Assembly: GCA_944386395.1 (NCBI GenBank)
Contig: CALXAZ010000158.1
Span: 1 to 15,430, forward strand
DNA length: 15,430 nucleotides
DNA from: an uncultured Clostridia bacterium
Lineage (GTDB): Bacteria > Bacillota > Clostridia > Oscillospirales > JAAYOS01
Reading direction: 5' to 3'
Below are positions 5,855 through 13,172 of the stretch, one piece after another (positions within the stretch are counted from its first letter, which is position 1; every line of letters begins with the position of its first letter). The position numbers and the translations under genes are program-made. The notes beneath the pieces are model-generated. The model saw only the letters and a list, made by a program, of their open reading frames with translations, searched no databases and was not told the origin of the DNA.

Positions 5855-7396
5855 TTACTGCTGATAACCCGTTATACCATTTTCCAGCATATGGGTAAGC
5901 TTTGCCGCTATCATCTCATCGAGAGCAGCGCTGCGCTCTCCTCTTCTCTCCAGCAGTTCCTGAACATCCAGCAAATCATTATACGTGAGATAGGGATAGT
6001 CAGTCAGCCCCATGCTTCCATCCGCAAGATAGGCGTATTCCAGCCCTACCTCCGGATTTATCCACATGTCTTTGGTTATCGATATACCGTTCAGCATGAG
6101 CCTTGCCATGTCCATATATTTCTCCTCGCCGGTGTATTCTGAGGCAAGCAGCAGTGCCTTTATCTCCTGAAGCTGATGGTTCAGCGCACAGTGGACAAGG
6201 TTTTCCCCAAAAGGCGAAAAATAGTCCTGAACCAGTATCCCCGTAATCTCAACTGTCTGCTGCATTATATTTCCAAACTCATCTGTCTCCGGCGGCAGTA
6301 TTTCAAGATGGTTGACGGTATAGTGGTGCTCCCCCGCAAATTTTAACAGCCAGTCGCACTGGCGCACAGCCGCTTCAAAAAACCGTGCATCGTCAAACAG
6401 TTCGGACGCCGCAAACAGGGTGACCGTTACATCGTTATTAAACCGCGTATCATAAAAACCGGCAAGTATCCCATAGTCCTCATATAGCCAGTTGCTCTGA
6501 TAGCAGCTCTCCCAGTATCCCTCGTCATTTTGCAGCCGCACCGCCGCGTCCAGAAGCACAAAGCTCAGCTCTGCGGCAAGATCCCCGCTCTCCTCAATAA
6601 GCACCCCCGCCGGATAAACCGCCGGATTCCTGTAAAACATACCTTCTGCATATGGTGTGTACGTTGAAGGGGTCTCATAATATGCCCCGTCATAGCATAT
6701 CCTGTGTATGCCATTCAGGTCGAGGCGCGTCCACAGTGCAAGCGCGCTGTCGTCCCAGCTTACGAGGTTGTTGTGAGAAATGAGCCACCAGACCTGCGCC
6801 TCCATGCCGGAGATTATGTCAAAATCCATGCAAATACGATATCCCCCATCGGTCTGCTTTACGATTATGCTGCTCCCGCTGCCGGTATCACGGAGATTCC
6901 CGTCGCCATATGGCTGATAGAGAACCGCTGGTCCCAGAACAACATGCGCCTGTGTGGTATCGATAAACACCATCGCGTCGGGCAGCTCGCCGCTCAGCGG
7001 CATCGAGTAGAGCGTGCCGTCCTTCACATAAGCTACCTTGCCATCTTCTCCCGGGATGTCTAGCGTCACCCTCATCCTGTTTGCAGATGAGCTGTTAAAA
7101 GCCCCCTTCACTGCCACGAACCGGTCTCCACTGAGAAAGGTCACACTCTTCTGCTCTATTGGTCCAAAATCGCTCGAGTTTGACGTAATTTTAACCTCCG
7201 GCGTCCCGTATGGATTGACCGGCTCCTCCTCTTCGACCCTTTTAACGGCAAACGCCGCATTAAAACCCGAAAATATTATCGCAAAAGCAACAATAAAAGC
7301 GATATTTTTTAAAAACCTAAAATTTCTCATCTCTACCACTGCCTGAAAATGACTTCCTTTCCCGCTGACGATTTTCTTTTCTTCGGACATATCCAT
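5855..7396 (-). CDS. exported or membrane-anchored protein of unknown family, helical C-terminal half
   Basis: I do not recognise this family. 513 residues from ATG 7396. A hydrophobic segment (about residues 31-50, ending NAAFA) is a signal peptide or anchor. If translation starts at Met23 (base 7330) it becomes a normal N-terminal signal peptide, but neither start has a strong ribosome binding site. An acidic linker VEEEEP follows. Residues ~65-270 look beta-rich, and residues ~275-505 are a series of amphipathic helices with aromatic-rich segments such as NWLYEDYGILAGFYDTRF, reminiscent of alpha/alpha toroid carbohydrate-active enzymes. The helical half could suggest a glycan-processing or glycan-binding role outside the membrane, but this is inference. 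It is the first gene of an operon with a PHP phosphatase 13 bases downstream and then rpiB. Confidence 0.75.
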   Translation of the reverse strand: MDMSEEKKIVSGKGSHFQAVVEMRNFRFLKNIAFIVAFAIIFSGFNAAFAVKRVEEEEPVNPYGTPEVKITSNSSDFGPIEQKSVTFLSGDRFVAVKGAFNSSSANRMRVTLDIPGEDGKVAYVKDGTLYSMPLSGELPDAMVFIDTTQAHVVLGPAVLYQPYGDGNLRDTGSGSSIIVKQTDGGYRICMDFDIISGMEAQVWWLISHNNLVSWDDSALALWTRLDLNGIHRICYDGAYYETPSTYTPYAEGMFYRNPAVYPAGVLIEESGDLAAELSFVLLDAAVRLQNDEGYWESCYQSNWLYEDYGILAGFYDTRFNNDVTVTLFAASELFDDARFFEAAVRQCDWLLKFAGEHHYTVNHLEILPPETDEFGNIMQQTVEITGILVQDYFSPFGENLVHCALNHQLQEIKALLLASEYTGEEKYMDMARLMLNGISITKDMWINPEVGLEYAYLADGSMGLTDYPYLTYNDLLDVQELLERRGERSAALDEMIAAKLTHMLENGITGYQQ

Positions 7397-7438
7397 TTTA
7401 TTTTACACCAAAACGCAAAAAAAGAAAAGCTGTTGCTC

Positions 7439-7444
7439 ATTATA
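7439..7444 (-). promoter_or_regulatory. possible -10 element for the exported-protein operon
   Basis: TATAAT on the minus strand about 43 bases before ATG 7396 and downstream of the previous gene's terminator. The -35 region is poor (TTCCAG at 19-bp spacing). An 8-bp palindrome GGATATCC at 7451-7458 lies between them and might bind a regulator. Confidence 0.45.
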
Positions 7445-7476
7445 AATTACGGATATCCTTATCCTGGAATTTTTTA

Positions 7477-7510
7477 AACAAAACGCAGGCGGCAATTATG
7501 CCGCCTGCGT
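7477..7510 (-). terminator. intrinsic terminator of the small membrane protein gene
   Basis: A 12-bp stem ACGCAGGCGGCA/TGCCGCCTGCGT (7483-7494 with 7499-7510) with a 4-nt loop is followed on the minus strand by TTTTGTTT. Confidence 0.9.
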
Positions 7511-7528
7511 AACGCCTGCAAATATCAG

Positions 7529-7879
7529 CTATTTTCTCCGCCCGTCCTCGACAGTCTCGTCCTTATCCAGAGTGTATCCCTTGTTATTTTTGCTTATCCC
7601 CGCCTCGCCAAAGCCAAGATCCCATGCCGCGGCAGCCATCTTCCATCTCCTCTGGCGCTTATTTTCCTCGGGGCTTGACATATCGTCGAACAGGGACACC
7701 ACCAGCTTCTTCATCCCCATCCACACCAGCGTGAACAGCACGATGAACGCAGCCGACGTTCCCAGATACTTCTTCACTCCATCTGCAATGCCCTCCGCTG
7801 TGCTTGCCGGGAGGATGGACAACAGACAAATCACGCCTATCGCTACAAAATACGGCGCTGTAAATAATTTTTTCTTCAT
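7529..7879 (-). CDS. small membrane protein of unknown function
   Basis: 116 residues. The N-terminus MKKKLFTAPYFVAIGVICLLS is a signal-like hydrophobic segment and a second hydrophobic segment lies near residues 42-60 (SAAFIVLFTLVWMGMKKLVV). The C-terminal half is hydrophilic and charged, with a basic KRQRRWK patch. The two helices give a hairpin with a cytoplasmic tail. I do not recognise a family. GAGGAGGTG ends 4 bases before the ATG, an excellent ribosome binding site. It has its own near-consensus promoter and terminator, so it is expressed alone. Confidence 0.75.
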   Translation of the reverse strand: MKKKLFTAPYFVAIGVICLLSILPASTAEGIADGVKKYLGTSAAFIVLFTLVWMGMKKLVVSLFDDMSSPEENKRQRRWKMAAAAWDLGFGEAGISKNNKGYTLDKDETVEDGRRK

Positions 7880-7925
7880 ATCGCACCTCCTCGCGCATCT
7901 CTGTTCCTATTCTCTTTCTAATTAT

Positions 7926-7954
7926 ATTGTATTTTAAGTTTAATCATTTGTCAA
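7926..7954 (-). promoter_or_regulatory. near-consensus sigma-A promoter of the small membrane protein gene
   Basis: On the minus strand, TTGACA (7949-7954, 6/6), 17-bp spacer, TACAAT (7926-7931, 5/6). The leader from the expected start to ATG 7879 is about 40 nt. Confidence 0.92.
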
Positions 7955-7990
7955 TAGGTGTGAGAATAATATTTACTTAAAGCTTTAAAC

Positions 7991-8023
7991 AAAAGGACTG
8001 GGCAGTATTCCCCCAGTCCTTTT
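7991..8023. terminator. intrinsic terminator of the TIM-barrel gene
   Basis: A 12-bp stem AAAAGGACTGGG/CCCAGTCCTTTT (7991-8002 with 8012-8023) with a 9-nt loop. On the minus strand the stem ends in TTTTGTTT, 45 bases after the TIM-barrel gene stop. Confidence 0.88.
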
Positions 8024-8067
8024 ACTTACTGTTACCTGGTTAATATGCCACACAGAGTGCGCGGCAC

Positions 8068-9078
8068 TCAATCAAGGCAGCGGTGCATCTGAACATGGTG
8101 ACGTCTGACCTGTTCGACCTCGTCAACCATATTGTCCTCCGGATAATAGCGCTGCCCCTCAAACTCAGAGCAGATATACCCGTCAAAGCCGATATCCTTC
8201 AGCACTTTATAAACTTCTTCACAGGCGATTCCCTCGTCCACACAGTCCTCTGTCATATGGTAGAACTTCCCGTGTACGTGCTTTATGTACCTGGCAAAGT
8301 CACGCAGCTCCTCCGGATCGTTCCACGGCAGCCGGAGCCCTGCATTCAGCACGCTAAGCGTCGCCTCATTTGTCGTCTTTGCCTTTATCTCTTCGGCAAA
8401 ATCACTGAGATCCCTGCCACGGTTCTCCGCAAACGTCCGCTGTATTTCGTCGACTATCTCCTGCTCTGCCCCATCGCGGAGAGCCTTGTCGATAAGCGGC
8501 TGGTTTATCTTTTTTGTAAAAATGGCAAGATCAGGTACAATACCCGCAAACTTTGTCCCGGTGCGCTCGATCATCTCGATATAGCTTGTGACAAACGGCC
8601 CTTTCAGCAGCAGCGGTGCATGAACCTCCATGCAGATGCTGACATTCTTACTCTCGGCATAGCCGAGGCTGTCCTCAATAACCTCTGAGTAAATCCCGAA
8701 GAGGTTGGGCGCACGCATGATCGTGCAGCCAAGCGCCGCCGTAAAATCTATATCGTCTTTGAGCGCCTTCATCTGGGTGTCATAGGTCTCCCTGTCGGGA
8801 TTTGTGAGGTACTTCATAAACTCCTTGCCGCGTATTTCGGAGTCGAACGCGACCGGCTTTGTCCCAAACCTGTCCATCAGCTCGAACCAGTACGCAAGCT
8901 CCTTCTCCGTCGGGTACGGATACGACACCGGCGGATGCGGTGTGCGCGCCGTGAGTATCTCGATACCGTCCGCCCCCGGCAGGTCTGAGAGGGCCTTAAT
9001 ACAATCCTCAACAGTCATTTTCCCGGCAGCATATGCCGCCTGATAGCTGTAAAATGAAACTCCAAATTTTATAGACAT
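8068..9078 (-). CDS. sugar phosphate isomerase/epimerase-like TIM-barrel protein
   Basis: 336 residues from ATG 9078 of the xylose-isomerase-like TIM-barrel (AP-endonuclease family 2) group, whose members isomerise or epimerise sugars or keto-acids using a divalent metal. Candidate metal ligands are the Glu of ICMEVHAP, the Asp of GIVPDLAIF, the His of IKHVHGKFYHM and the Glu of YICSEFEGQRYY, in the expected order along the barrel. The ATG at 9078 is preferred over an upstream TTG at 9096 because GGGAG sits 7 bases before it. The gene stands alone with its own promoter and terminator. The substrate cannot be read from sequence; the nearby glycolytic genes and the rhamnosidase at the other end of the window are compatible with sugar metabolism. 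Confidence 0.85.
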   Translation of the reverse strand: MSIKFGVSFYSYQAAYAAGKMTVEDCIKALSDLPGADGIEILTARTPHPPVSYPYPTEKELAYWFELMDRFGTKPVAFDSEIRGKEFMKYLTNPDRETYDTQMKALKDDIDFTAALGCTIMRAPNLFGIYSEVIEDSLGYAESKNVSICMEVHAPLLLKGPFVTSYIEMIERTGTKFAGIVPDLAIFTKKINQPLIDKALRDGAEQEIVDEIQRTFAENRGRDLSDFAEEIKAKTTNEATLSVLNAGLRLPWNDPEELRDFARYIKHVHGKFYHMTEDCVDEGIACEEVYKVLKDIGFDGYICSEFEGQRYYPEDNMVDEVEQVRRHHVQMHRCLD

Positions 9079-9117
9079 TGTTTTTCTCCCTTTCAATATA
9101 TTTCTCGGAATACATAT

Positions 9118-9146
9118 ATTGTAGCAACGTCAGCGCACAACAGCAA
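9118..9146 (-). promoter_or_regulatory. probable promoter of the TIM-barrel gene
   Basis: On the minus strand, TTGCTG (9141-9146), 17-bp spacer, TACAAT (9118-9123), 40 bases before ATG 9078. The -10 is good and the -35 only half matches, as in activator-dependent promoters. Confidence 0.6.
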
Positions 9147-9204
9147 TCCATATATTTTAGGAGAATGTCTCATTTTTACTTATTTGGATATGTTCCCAAC
9201 CTTT

Positions 9205-9215
9205 GCAACCGTTGC
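9205..9215. promoter_or_regulatory. possible operator upstream of the TIM-barrel promoter
   Basis: GCAACCGTTGC is a 5-bp inverted repeat around one base, about 60 bases upstream of the -35 element. It lies in the otherwise featureless stretch between the eno terminator and the promoter. It could bind a LacI- or AraC-type regulator; evidence is slight. Confidence 0.25.
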
Positions 9216-9264
9216 TTTGCAGCACCTCTATCCCAGTTCTATCACAACAATAAATTGCGCAGGC

Positions 9265-9291
9265 AAAACCCCCGGGGTACACCCCGGGGGT
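9265..9291 (-). terminator. intrinsic terminator of eno and the glycolytic unit
   Basis: An 11-bp perfect GC-rich stem ACCCCCGGGGT/ACCCCGGGGGT (9268-9278 with 9281-9291) is followed on the minus strand by TTTTGCC, 31 bases after the eno stop. Confidence 0.92.
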
Positions 9292-9321
9292 CATAATTTC
9301 AATATGCCTTAATCGGTCAGC

Positions 9322-10629
9322 TTACTTGAGGTTGAACCATGCAGCGCGTCCAAGATACTGTGCGGACTCGCCAAGCTCTTCCTCGATGCGGAGGAGCTGG
9401 TTGTACTTGGCAACACGGTCTGTACGGCTCGGAGCACCCGTCTTGATCTGACCGGCATTCAGCGCAACAGCGATGTCGGCAATCGTGGTGTCCTCTGTCT
9501 CGCCGGAACGATGGGAAACAACAGCGGTATAACCGGCGCGGTTAGCCATCTGGATAGCGTCGAGAGTCTCGGTGAGAGAGCCTATCTGGTTGACCTTAAT
9601 AAGGATGGAGTTTGCAACGCCGAGCTTGATTCCCTTGGACAGGCGCTCAACATTTGTAACAAAGAGGTCGTCGCCAACAAGCTGGACCTTATCCCCGATA
9701 GCGTCTGTGAGAAGCTTCCAGCCGTCCCAGTCCTCTTCTGCCATGCCGTCCTCAAGGGAGATGATCGGATACTTGTTTGCAAAGTCCTTCCACATCTCAA
9801 CAAGCTCTTCCTTCGTCATAACAGTGCCTTTCTTCGGGAGATGATACTTTCCATCATCCTCGTACCACTCGGAAGAAGCCGCGTCGATAGCGATCATGAA
9901 GTCCTCGCCCGGCTTGTAACCAGCTTCGCTGATAGCCTGGACAATAACCTTCAGCGCATCCTCGTCAGCCGCGAGGTTCGGAGCATAGCCGCCCTCGTCA
10001 CCAACGCCGGCTGCCGGGGTCCCGTTAGCCGCGAGCGTCTTTTTGAGCTGATGGAATACCTCCGCGCACATACGCAGCGCTTCGCGCCACGACGGAGCCG
10101 CAACAGGCATTACCATGAACTCCTGGATATCAACGTTGTTTGTAGCATGAGCGCCACCGTTGAGGATGTTCATCATCGGAACAGGAAGTGTCTTTGCATT
10201 CACGCCGCCGATGTAATTATAAAGTGTTACGCCGAGAGCCTCTGCCGCAGCCTTCGCAACAGCGAGGGATACGCCGAGGATAGCGTTTGCGCCGAGACGG
10301 CCCTTATTAGGTGTGCCGTCAAGGGCTATCATAGTCTTGTCGATCTCAACCTGGTCGAGAGCGTTCAGCCCGATAACAGCGTCAGCTATCTCGGTGTTGA
10401 CAGCTTCAACAGCCTTTGTAACGCCCTTGCCAAGATAACGGCTCTTATCGCCGTCGCGAAGCTCAACAGCTTCAAAGATACCTGTGGAAGCGCCCGACGG
10501 AACTGCTGCGCGACCGACATATGTGTTGCTGCCGTCGTCAACTGTGACTTCAACTTCAACTGTCGGATTTCCGCGGGAGTCCATAATTTCGCGACCGATA
10601 ACATCTACGATTTCGATATACTGCTTCAT
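9322..10629 (-). CDS. eno: enolase (phosphopyruvate hydratase)
   Basis: 435 residues, full length for a bacterial enolase (~430). It converts 2-phosphoglycerate to phosphoenolpyruvate in the cytoplasm. The N-terminal IMDSRGNPTVEVEV block and the SGASTG loop (residues 45-50) are present. The catalytic residues are Glu212 in VGDEGGYAPN and Lys345 in ILIKVNQIGS. The magnesium ligands are Asp249 (AIDAASSE), Glu293 (SLEDGMAEEDWDGW) and Asp320 (LVGDDLF). SHRSGETED closes the site. AAGGAG lies 8 bases before the ATG. It is the last gene of the glycolytic unit, 60 bases after gpmI, and is followed by a strong terminator. No residue looks abnormal. Confidence 0.98.
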   Translation of the reverse strand: MKQYIEIVDVIGREIMDSRGNPTVEVEVTVDDGSNTYVGRAAVPSGASTGIFEAVELRDGDKSRYLGKGVTKAVEAVNTEIADAVIGLNALDQVEIDKTMIALDGTPNKGRLGANAILGVSLAVAKAAAEALGVTLYNYIGGVNAKTLPVPMMNILNGGAHATNNVDIQEFMVMPVAAPSWREALRMCAEVFHQLKKTLAANGTPAAGVGDEGGYAPNLAADEDALKVIVQAISEAGYKPGEDFMIAIDAASSEWYEDDGKYHLPKKGTVMTKEELVEMWKDFANKYPIISLEDGMAEEDWDGWKLLTDAIGDKVQLVGDDLFVTNVERLSKGIKLGVANSILIKVNQIGSLTETLDAIQMANRAGYTAVVSHRSGETEDTTIADIAVALNAGQIKTGAPSRTDRVAKYNQLLRIEEELGESAQYLGRAAWFNLK

Positions 10630-10689
10630 TTGAAATACTCCTTTTATTTTAATTTGCGGTTAAAACCGAGCAATTTCGGACCTTTTAAA

Positions 10690-12204
10690 TTACTTTATGA
10701 GCGAATTGCCTGTCATCTCCTCCGGCTTGCCGAGACCCATGAGATCGAGCATCGTCGGAGCGATATCTGCAAGCTTGCCCTCCTTGAGCTGCACGTCCGC
10801 ACCCACAATAACAAACGGCACAAGGTTTGTTGTGTGCGCCGTCATCGGAGACACGCCGTCCGGCTGAAGCATTTCTTCTGCGTTTCCGTGGTCTGCTGTG
10901 ATTATTGTGATGCCTCCAATGCCCTTCATCGCCTCTACCACACGCCCCACGCATGTGTCCACCGTCTCAGCCGCCTTGACGGCCGCCTCTATCACTCCGG
11001 TGTGACCTACCATGTCGCAGTTTGCAAAGTTGAGGATTATCACATCATACTGGCGGCTCTCTATCCTCTCGACCACAGCGTCGGTAACTTCTATCGCGCT
11101 CATTTCCGGCTGGAGGTCGTATGTCGCCACCTTCGGCGACGGGATAAGCACCCTGTCCTCGCCCTCGTAGACCGTCTCAACGCCTCCGTTAAAGAAAAAT
11201 GTCACATGAGCATATTTCTCTGTCTCTGCAATCCTGAGCTGCTTGAGCCCAAGCCTGCTTACATACTCGCCAAATGTGTTTTCCAGTTTCTCCTTTTCAA
11301 ACGCGACAGAAACATTCGGCATATTTGCGTCATACTGCGTGGTGCAGACATATTTTACCGGGAAATATCCCTTTTTACGCTCAAATCCGCTGAACATCGG
11401 ATCGACAAAAGCGCGCGTTATCTCGCGTGCCCTGTCAGGCCGGAAATTCATAAAGATAATCGAGTCGTTTTCCGATATCGCCGGGGTCCCCTCGACAATC
11501 ACCGGCACAATGAACTCGTCAGTTACTTCGTTTTTATAGCTCTCCTCAATGGCTGCCACCGGATCTGTCACATGTCCTCCCTCGCCATAAACGAGAGCTG
11601 CATACGCCTTTTCAACGCGATCCCAGCGGTTGTCCCTGTCCATTGCATAGTATCTTCCCGAGACAATACCCACTTTGCCCACGCCTATCTCTCTCATCTT
11701 TTCAATGAGCTGGGCAACAAAGCCGGCTCCCGACGTCGGCGATACATCGCGCCCGTCCATAAAGCAGTGTACATATACACGGTCCAGACCCATGCGCTTT
11801 GCGTATTCAACTATTGCCCAAACATGCGAGCAGTGGCTGTGTACACCGCCATCCGACATCAGCCCGAAAACATGGAGATTTGTACCGTTTTCGATACAGT
11901 TCTGTATGGCAGAACGATAAACCTTGTTTTCAAAAAAGCTTCCGTCCTGAATGGCACGTGAAATCTTCGGAAGATCCTGATATACTACCCGTCCCGCGCC
12001 GATGTTTGTGTGACCTACTTCGCTGTTGCCCATCTGTCCATCGGGCAGACCAACGTCAAGCCCGGAGGCACTGATGCGGGTGCGCGGCGACCTTGCAAAT
12101 ATAGCGTCGAGATTTGGTGTGTTTGCAATTGAGATAGCATTCCCCTTCGATTCGGGGGCAATGCCGAAACCATCCATGATAACCAGAGTTACAGGTGTTT
12201 TCAT
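10690..12204 (-). CDS. gpmI: 2,3-bisphosphoglycerate-independent phosphoglycerate mutase
   Basis: 504 residues, close to the usual ~510. It interconverts 3-phosphoglycerate and 2-phosphoglycerate through a phosphoserine intermediate and needs manganese. IMDGFG supplies Asp11 and QMGNSEVGHTNIGAG supplies the nucleophile Ser61. Further alkaline-phosphatase-superfamily metal and substrate motifs follow in order: HCFMDGRDVSP, SGRYYAMDRDNRW, NFRPDRAREIT, NFANCDMVGHTG and TADHGNAEEM. AAAGG lies about 10 bases before the ATG. It starts 27 bases after tpiA and precedes eno by 60 bases, so it is co-transcribed with both. GpmI is the common isoform in Clostridia and Bacilli. Confidence 0.97.
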   Translation of the reverse strand: MKTPVTLVIMDGFGIAPESKGNAISIANTPNLDAIFARSPRTRISASGLDVGLPDGQMGNSEVGHTNIGAGRVVYQDLPKISRAIQDGSFFENKVYRSAIQNCIENGTNLHVFGLMSDGGVHSHCSHVWAIVEYAKRMGLDRVYVHCFMDGRDVSPTSGAGFVAQLIEKMREIGVGKVGIVSGRYYAMDRDNRWDRVEKAYAALVYGEGGHVTDPVAAIEESYKNEVTDEFIVPVIVEGTPAISENDSIIFMNFRPDRAREITRAFVDPMFSGFERKKGYFPVKYVCTTQYDANMPNVSVAFEKEKLENTFGEYVSRLGLKQLRIAETEKYAHVTFFFNGGVETVYEGEDRVLIPSPKVATYDLQPEMSAIEVTDAVVERIESRQYDVIILNFANCDMVGHTGVIEAAVKAAETVDTCVGRVVEAMKGIGGITIITADHGNAEEMLQPDGVSPMTAHTTNLVPFVIVGADVQLKEGKLADIAPTMLDLMGLGKPEEMTGNSLIK

Positions 12205-12231
12205 ATGATTATGCCTTTCTATCCAGCCGCC

Positions 12232-13002
12232 TTACTGATTTGCAGCTTCTACGATTGTTGTGAAATCTGGTGCCTTGAGCGAAGCCCCGCCGATGAGCCC
12301 TCCGTCTACATCCGGCTGTGCAAGAAGCTCCTGAGCATTCTTCGCATTCATCGAACCGCCGTACTGGATCGTAACGGCACGCGCTGCGCGTGCACCATAT
12401 ATCTTGCGGATGGTGGCACGGATAAGCTCGCACACCTCGTTTGCCTGCTCGGCAGTGGCAGTCTTGCATGTACCAATAGCCCATATCGGCTCATATGCGA
12501 TAACGATAGAGCGGATCTTTTCTGCCGGTACGCCCGCAAGAGCAGCCTTGACCTGCATTGTGATAAGCTCGGCGGTGATCCCGCTTTCGCGCTGCTCAAG
12601 TGTCTCGCCGACACAAACTATCGGATGAAGACCTGCCTCGAGAGCAACATGGATCTTCTTGTTGACTGTTGAATCGGTCTCGCCGAAATACTGGCGACGC
12701 TCGGAATGACCTATAATGACATACTTGACGCCGAGATCCTTGAGCATCGAAGCGGAAACCTCTCCCGTATACGCGCCGCTCTGCTCCTGATGGAGGTTCT
12801 GTGCACCAACGGCGATACGGGTGTCCTTCAGGGCACGAATAGCCATCGGAATATCAACAAACGGTACGCACACTACTACTTCGCACCATTTTACCCGGGC
12901 AATCGTCTGCTTGAGCTCATCAAGAAGGGCCTTCCCCTCTGTTGCGGTCTTGTTCATCTTCCAGTTTCCCGCGATTATTGTCTTGCGATATCTTCTGTTC
13001 AA
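12232..13002 (-). CDS. tpiA: triosephosphate isomerase
   Basis: 256 residues, normal length. It interconverts dihydroxyacetone phosphate and glyceraldehyde 3-phosphate. Catalytic residues are present: Asn13 and Lys15 (AGNWKMN), His99 (IIGHSERR), Glu101, Cys130 (VCVGE) and Glu171 (AYEPIWAIG); YGGSMNAKN and GGLIGGASL bind phosphate. The start is TTG at 13002: AGGAG lies 8 bases ahead, and the N-terminus RRYRKTIIAGNWKMN is the common clostridial form. Residue 179 is Cys where the flexible loop 6 usually reads AIGTGK, giving AIGTCK. It is preceded by a 170-bp gap after pgk that holds a hairpin and a possible promoter, and is followed at 27 bases by gpmI. Confidence 0.97.
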   Translation of the reverse strand: MNRRYRKTIIAGNWKMNKTATEGKALLDELKQTIARVKWCEVVVCVPFVDIPMAIRALKDTRIAVGAQNLHQEQSGAYTGEVSASMLKDLGVKYVIIGHSERRQYFGETDSTVNKKIHVALEAGLHPIVCVGETLEQRESGITAELITMQVKAALAGVPAEKIRSIVIAYEPIWAIGTCKTATAEQANEVCELIRATIRKIYGARAARAVTIQYGGSMNAKNAQELLAQPDVDGGLIGGASLKAPDFTTIVEAANQ

Positions 13003-13021
13003 CTTGATTTCTCCTCTCTCT

Positions 13022-13035
13022 GGCGGTCCCCCGCC
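13022..13035 (-). promoter_or_regulatory. leader hairpin just before the tpiA ribosome binding site
   Basis: On the minus strand GGCGG/CCGCC (13022-13026 with 13031-13035) closes a GGGA tetraloop of GNRA type, a few bases before AGGAG. It may stabilise the mRNA or modulate tpiA initiation. Confidence 0.4.
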
Positions 13036-13070
13036 GTCAGGTTCGTTTAACTTCTGCCGTGATATATTTT

Positions 13071-13093
13071 ATTATATGATCCCGCATACGCGG
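13071..13093 (-). promoter_or_regulatory. possible internal promoter before tpiA
   Basis: TATAAT on the minus strand (13071-13076), about 70 bases upstream of tpiA. No good -35 is found. The spacer instead contains an imperfect palindrome CCGCGTATGCGG (13082-13093) that might be an operator. Confidence 0.4.
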
Positions 13094-13117
13094 AGTTATT
13101 CACTAATCCAGCCCAAC

Positions 13118-13145
13118 GTTTGGGCGCACACAAGTGCGCCCAAAC
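13118..13145 (-). promoter_or_regulatory. perfect 12-bp hairpin between pgk and tpiA, no T-run
   Basis: GTTTGGGCGCAC (13118-13129) pairs with GTGCGCCCAAAC (13134-13145) around a 4-nt loop, 27 bases after the pgk stop. On the minus strand it is followed by GTTGGGCTGG, not a U-run, so it is more likely an mRNA 3'-stabilising or partial-termination structure than a full intrinsic terminator. Confidence 0.65.
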
Positions 13146-13172
13146 AGGTCATTTTTCAGTTCTAATCCTATA

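Noticed and set aside
9079..9096. N-terminal extension of the TIM-barrel protein from TTG 9096
   Set aside because: Its six extra codons are the ribosome binding site (GGGAG) of the ATG at 9078, which is the better start.
10630..10689. Possible terminator or attenuator between gpmI and eno
   Set aside because: The only inverted repeats (CCGA/TCGG and CGGTT/AACCG) are 4-5 bp, overlap each other and have a short T-run; too weak to call.
9511..11961. 816-codon open frame on the plus strand antisense to eno and gpmI
   Set aside because: It lies entirely opposite two certain glycolytic genes, has no ribosome binding site or recognisable domain, and is rich in Cys, His and Arg as expected from the antisense frame of strongly codon-biased genes.
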